Under the pieces are notes generated by a model. That model saw nothing but the letters and a program-made list of their open reading frames with translations. It had not been told where the DNA came from and searched no databases. Below, one piece after another: positions 4,571-7,358 of a stretch of DNA of 7,358 nucleotides (position 1 is the stretch's first letter; every line of letters starts with the position of its first letter). Origin of the DNA: Pleionea sp041589565 (GTDB taxonomy: Bacteria; Pseudomonadota; Gammaproteobacteria; Enterobacterales; Kangiellaceae); assembly GCA_041589565.1 (NCBI GenBank), contig JBFHVL010000166.1:1-7358 (forward strand), written 5' to 3'. The translations under genes and the position numbers were made by a program.

Positions 4571-7358
4571 ACACAAGACTCGCCGCGATGTTATCTTTAA
4601 AGGGTAAATAATTTTGTTGCTCAATAAACCGTGATTGTTGCGATTCGGGAAGTTGTCGCAGTAAATCTCGTAATTCCTGCAGCGCCTGTTGACGCAGAGG
4701 AGAAGCATCTTTTCCCTGATGCTCTAACAAGAAAGCACGTAAACGGTAAAATTGAAAGTTACGCCAATAGCCACCGATTTCGCGCACTGCCTGCTCGGCC
4801 TGGTTTAACAATGTTTCCAAGGTTAGCCAGTCGCGTATATACCAGGCATAGGCAGCATCGAATTCAAGCAAACGAAGTTGTTCATAGTGATGCAACGAAA
4901 GTTTATAGTTATCAAATTGCGAACGTGCGGCGGGATAGCTTTCAGGCTGTAAAGCTAACAGTTGCTGGCACCAGTTAAGCAGCGCCAATAACACCAGGTC
5001 ATTCGGTGTGTGTTCGGGAACGTTTAGCCTTGTAATCGGGTTCGCCAGCTTCATGCTTAAAAACTCATTCTGGCGCGCAACCGTATCAAAGTAAAATTGT
5101 TGATGGGTACTGCCTTGTTCATCGATAAAGGGACGCAATTCCGTTAACAAGTCGGTGGCTCCAAGATAGTCGGCAGTTAACATTTTCCAACTCGCCATCC
5201 AGAGTCCAAACTCATTAATTCCACGAATGTCCTGACGTTGACGCAATGTGATAAATACTTGCTCAAGACTGGACAGGCTTTGTGAAACATTGCCCTGCAA
5301 AAAACCTAAACGAGCCAGATAGGCTTTCGCCACCAGACTTTCTTCAAGTAATTGATGTTGCTCGGCCTGGTTCAATGAATCTGCAAACAGTCGATAAGCG
5401 GTTCGCCACTGCCCCTGCGATAGTGCCATTTGTGCCCGTCCTTGTTGAACACGAATAACGCCAATGGGGTCCTGAAGTTTTTGATACAACTGCTCAGCCT
5501 GTCGCCAATAAATGTCGGCATGCGCAGCATCGGATAATAAAAAGTAAATAAAGGCGATATTATTCATGCTTTCCGCCTGCAACCACTCGTCATTGGACAG
5601 CATACGCAACTCCATCGCCTGACGATAATGATCGAGCGCTTGCCGATATTCGCCCTGTTCTTCGGCCAGTATACCAAGTTCATTAAATGTATTGGCGCGT
5701 CCTTCATCATCATTTAGTTGCGCGTATAATGCCAAGCTCTGTTCCAAAACGGCTTCTGCTTGATCAAACTCACCTCGTATCGCGTGAACTGAAGCCAGAT
5801 TTGAAAGACTGGTTGCAACACCCAATAAATTTTCACTTTTACGACGAGCGTCCAGCCCCTGTCGATAATAGTCCAACGCATTATCCAGATCGCCCAGCCT
5901 CTGGTAGGCGACACCAAATGCATTTAAAACATCACCCTCACCGGAAGTGTCCTTGAGTTTTTTTGTGATTACCAACGCTCGTACTAAATACTCATCGAGC
6001 GCTCGTTGAGTTTCTCCTGACCAAATAGCAACCTTGGCCAACTCAAACCAGGCAAATGGATGATTCGCATCCAGTGCCACTACCTGCTGTAACGCCTGTT
6101 CTGCTGCCTGCCATTGTTGTTGTTCGATAAATAATTCAGACTGCTCAAAACGCAAATCCGTCATACGCGGAAAGTGAGCAACCAGTTTTTGGTAAGCCTG
6201 ATTCGCGGCATCCAATTGCTCTAATAATCGATGTAACTGTGCCGTAGCTCTCAGGCTAATTAACGAATTAGGCTGACTAAAGTCGCGAGCTTTGCGCAAT
6301 GCCTCTTCTGCTCGATCATTGGCATTTTGCTGCAGATAAACTTGTCCCAATTGAAACCATAACGCTGCGCTTGTTGCAGAGCGCTGTAACTGTTCTTCGA
6401 TTTGTTCTGCTGCTTGTTGCCATTGTTGCTGACGCATCAATTGTTGCAGGTTTGCTACTTCGAGCACCCGTGTTTCGCCGCCAAAATCAAGCAGCGGCTG
6501 GTCCGGCAGCGACAGTTGTTGATTCAACTGCGTCAGAAGTTCGGACATTACCTCGTCCAGATCCGAATCATCCAAATTAATATTCAACAAAGGCTGTCTT
6601 GTGACTTCTATTCCATCGACCACAATAAGCTCGGCGGTTAATTGAGTATTTTGGAGCGTGTGAAATTGTCGCATTGCCAGCAAATATTCCGTTTGCAAAA
6701 GCTCACTAAGCAACTGCAGTTGCGGATCACGAAATGGCGCATTAAAACCGAGCAGCTGTATGGTTTGCTCGGTGCGGGCATGTTCTACCAGACGTAAATT
6801 CGGTTGCTGCTGTAATTGCAACAACAGGTAATCGTTCAGCCCTTGCAACCCGCTTGAAGGTGTCTCTTCGCTTGCCATTATCGGAAGTAAGGCTAGGTTA
6901 TAGTCACTTTGTTGAGATGAGGTATCTTTAAAACCAAACCAAACAGCAAAACTCATTAACAGTAATGCAACAACCATGACCAAGGTGGAAGGTGTGTAAC
7001 TGCGCTTTTGTCGTTTGCATTGCTGCCACCGCTCACGCACCTGATGCATTGAGTCAAAACGTTTATCGGCTTCGGGTGAAGTTAGACGCTGGATCACCGA
7101 CTCGAAAACTTGTAACGATGAATCCAGCGGAAAAAATGCAAACTTCTCCTGCTGTTTTTGTTGTATTAATTGGTTGAGGCGTTCTGCATTAAACGGCAAG
7201 CGACCACAACACAACTGAAACAAAATCACGCCAAGGGAATAGCGATCCGATGCGCTACTCACCTCACCACGAAGGAGATATTCGGGAGCCGCATAAAAAG
7301 GTGTTCCGGCAATAATGGCACCCGACTCGGCATTTCCCATAAGTGCCAGTCCAAAGTC
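4563..7358 (-). CDS. Transmembrane Ser/Thr protein kinase with TolB/FlgO-like and TPR regions, 5'-partial
   Basis: The gene enters from the right edge; 931 residues are visible (numbered from the edge). The first residues are DFGLAL, the magnesium-binding DFG motif of Hanks-type kinases. Then come the activation-loop/P+1 motif GTPFYAAPE (18-26), SDRYSLGVILFQL (37-49, subdomain IX, Asp38) and GRLPF (52-56), with the subdomain XI Arg in ADKRF (about residue 100). The ATP-binding loop and the HRD catalytic loop are outside the window, so activity cannot be judged. A basic stretch (KRQKR) precedes one transmembrane helix (about 121-143), placing the kinase in the cytoplasm and the rest in the periplasm. 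Residues of about 152-250 (YNLALLPI ... TAELIVVDG) resemble the TolB/FlgO-like fold. TPRs occupy about 300-755, including seven units of exactly 40 residues; the C-terminal 170 residues are helical and unassigned. The ATG at 7340 is not the start, since it lies inside the kinase domain. It heads an overlapping operon with a histidine kinase and a response regulator and is a plausible sensor for them. Confidence 0.9.
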   Translation of the reverse strand, partial: DFGLALMGNAESGAIIAGTPFYAAPEYLLRGEVSSASDRYSLGVILFQLCCGRLPFNAERLNQLIQQKQQEKFAFFPLDSSLQVFESVIQRLTSPEADKRFDSMHQVRERWQQCKRQKRSYTPSTLVMVVALLLMSFAVWFGFKDTSSQQSDYNLALLPIMASEETPSSGLQGLNDYLLLQLQQQPNLRLVEHARTEQTIQLLGFNAPFRDPQLQLLSELLQTEYLLAMRQFHTLQNTQLTAELIVVDGIEVTRQPLLNINLDDSDLDEVMSELLTQLNQQLSLPDQPLLDFGGETRVLEVANLQQLMRQQQWQQAAEQIEEQLQRSATSAALWFQLGQVYLQQNANDRAEEALRKARDFSQPNSLISLRATAQLHRLLEQLDAANQAYQKLVAHFPRMTDLRFEQSELFIEQQQWQAAEQALQQVVALDANHPFAWFELAKVAIWSGETQRALDEYLVRALVITKKLKDTSGEGDVLNAFGVAYQRLGDLDNALDYYRQGLDARRKSENLLGVATSLSNLASVHAIRGEFDQAEAVLEQSLALYAQLNDDEGRANTFNELGILAEEQGEYRQALDHYRQAMELRMLSNDEWLQAESMNNIAFIYFLLSDAAHADIYWRQAEQLYQKLQDPIGVIRVQQGRAQMALSQGQWRTAYRLFADSLNQAEQHQLLEESLVAKAYLARLGFLQGNVSQSLSSLEQVFITLRQRQDIRGINEFGLWMASWKMLTADYLGATDLLTELRPFIDEQGSTHQQFYFDTVARQNEFLSMKLANPITRLNVPEHTPNDLVLLALLNWCQQLLALQPESYPAARSQFDNYKLSLHHYEQLRLLEFDAAYAWYIRDWLTLETLLNQAEQAVREIGGYWRNFQFYRLRAFLLEHQGKDASPLRQQALQELRDLLRQLPESQQSRFIEQQNYLPFKDNIAASLVYE
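5097..5936 (-). repeat. Array of seven 40-residue TPR-type units within the kinase-TPR gene
   Basis: In the protein numbered from the window edge, a conserved small residue (Gly/Ala) in helix A recurs at positions 482, 522, 562, 602, 642, 682 and 722, exactly 40 residues (120 bases) apart. The first units are easily aligned: NAFGVAYQRLGDLDNALDYY, SNLASVHAIRGEFDQAEAVL, NELGILAEEQGEYRQALDHY, NNIAFIYFLLSDAAHADIYW. The 40-residue spacing, rather than 34, is typical of the TPR_12 / MalT / LGN kind, often used to bind peptides or proteins. The last units are more divergent. More ordinary TPR units precede the array, for example near residues 332-363 and 434-462. Confidence 0.8.
6930..6998 (-). other. 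Single transmembrane helix separating kinase and TPR regions
   Basis: Residues of about 121-143 of the partial kinase (ending VVALLLMSFAVWFGF) form a hydrophobic stretch of about 20 residues. It follows the basic KRQKR segment, so by the positive-inside rule the kinase side is cytoplasmic and the TolB-like/TPR part periplasmic. No other strong hydrophobic segment is visible in the protein. Confidence 0.85.

Noticed and set aside
4571..4708. N-terminal extension of the histidine kinase frame up to an ATG at 4708
   Set aside because: The 46 extra residues are Cys/Arg/Asn-rich without domain character and lie entirely over the C-terminal codons of the upstream TPR kinase; ATG 4570 gives the normal 8-base operon overlap.
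4631..4978. 115-codon open frame on the + strand opposite the TPR kinase gene
   Set aside because: It is antisense to a well-supported coding sequence, has no recognisable domain, and its composition looks like the reverse reading of Gln/Leu-rich codons. The same applies to other short antisense frames such as those near 910-1101, 3604-3870 and 5687-5956.
6097..6430. Near-identical DNA segments around 6097-6123 and 6401-6430
   Set aside because: Both encode the same QQQWQ-AAEQ type TPR helix with Gln/Ala codons; this is repeat-protein similarity, not a mobile or regulatory repeat.
7338..7340. ATG as start of the TPR kinase gene
   Set aside because: It lies just after the codons for DFGLAL, an internal kinase motif, and the frame continues to the window edge.

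Overview
The window looks like a chromosomal segment of a Gram-negative bacterium, most likely a gammaproteobacterium. The evidence is a Sec-exported S9B dipeptidyl peptidase IV of the type found in Xanthomonadales, Shewanella and Kangiella-like bacteria, a persulfide dioxygenase-rhodanese fusion, a NarL-type two-component pair, and moderate GC content. Genus cannot be fixed from the sequence. Coding density is very high: five genes fill the window, two of them cut by its edges, and no mobile element, RNA gene or CRISPR array was found.

Left half, + strand. The window opens inside a gene (1-891) whose metallo-beta-lactamase-fold domain has persulfide dioxygenase (ETHE1-type) motifs and is followed by a rhodanese domain, so it probably acts in sulfide/persulfide detoxification. 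After 43 bases comes a complete 737-residue periplasmic dipeptidyl peptidase IV (935-3148) with all expected catalytic and N-terminus-binding residues. A strong hairpin with an A tract on one side and a T tract on the other (about 3166-3200) separates it from the convergent right-hand operon and should terminate transcription from both directions.

Right half, - strand, read right to left. A large gene entering from the right edge (7358-4563) encodes the end of a Hanks-type Ser/Thr protein kinase (from its DFG motif onward), one transmembrane helix, a TolB/FlgO-like region and a long TPR array. Its stop codon lies 8 bases inside the next gene, a soluble NarL-type histidine kinase (4570-3848) with no visible sensor domain. 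That gene overlaps by 4 bases (ATGA) a NarL/LuxR-type response regulator (3851-3213).

Inference: the three overlapping genes form one translationally coupled signalling operon. A transmembrane receptor-like Ser/Thr kinase with periplasmic TPRs could supply the sensing that the cytoplasmic histidine kinase lacks, with output through the DNA-binding regulator. This STPK/two-component combination is the most interesting feature of the window. The sulfur enzyme and the peptidase appear unrelated to it and to each other.
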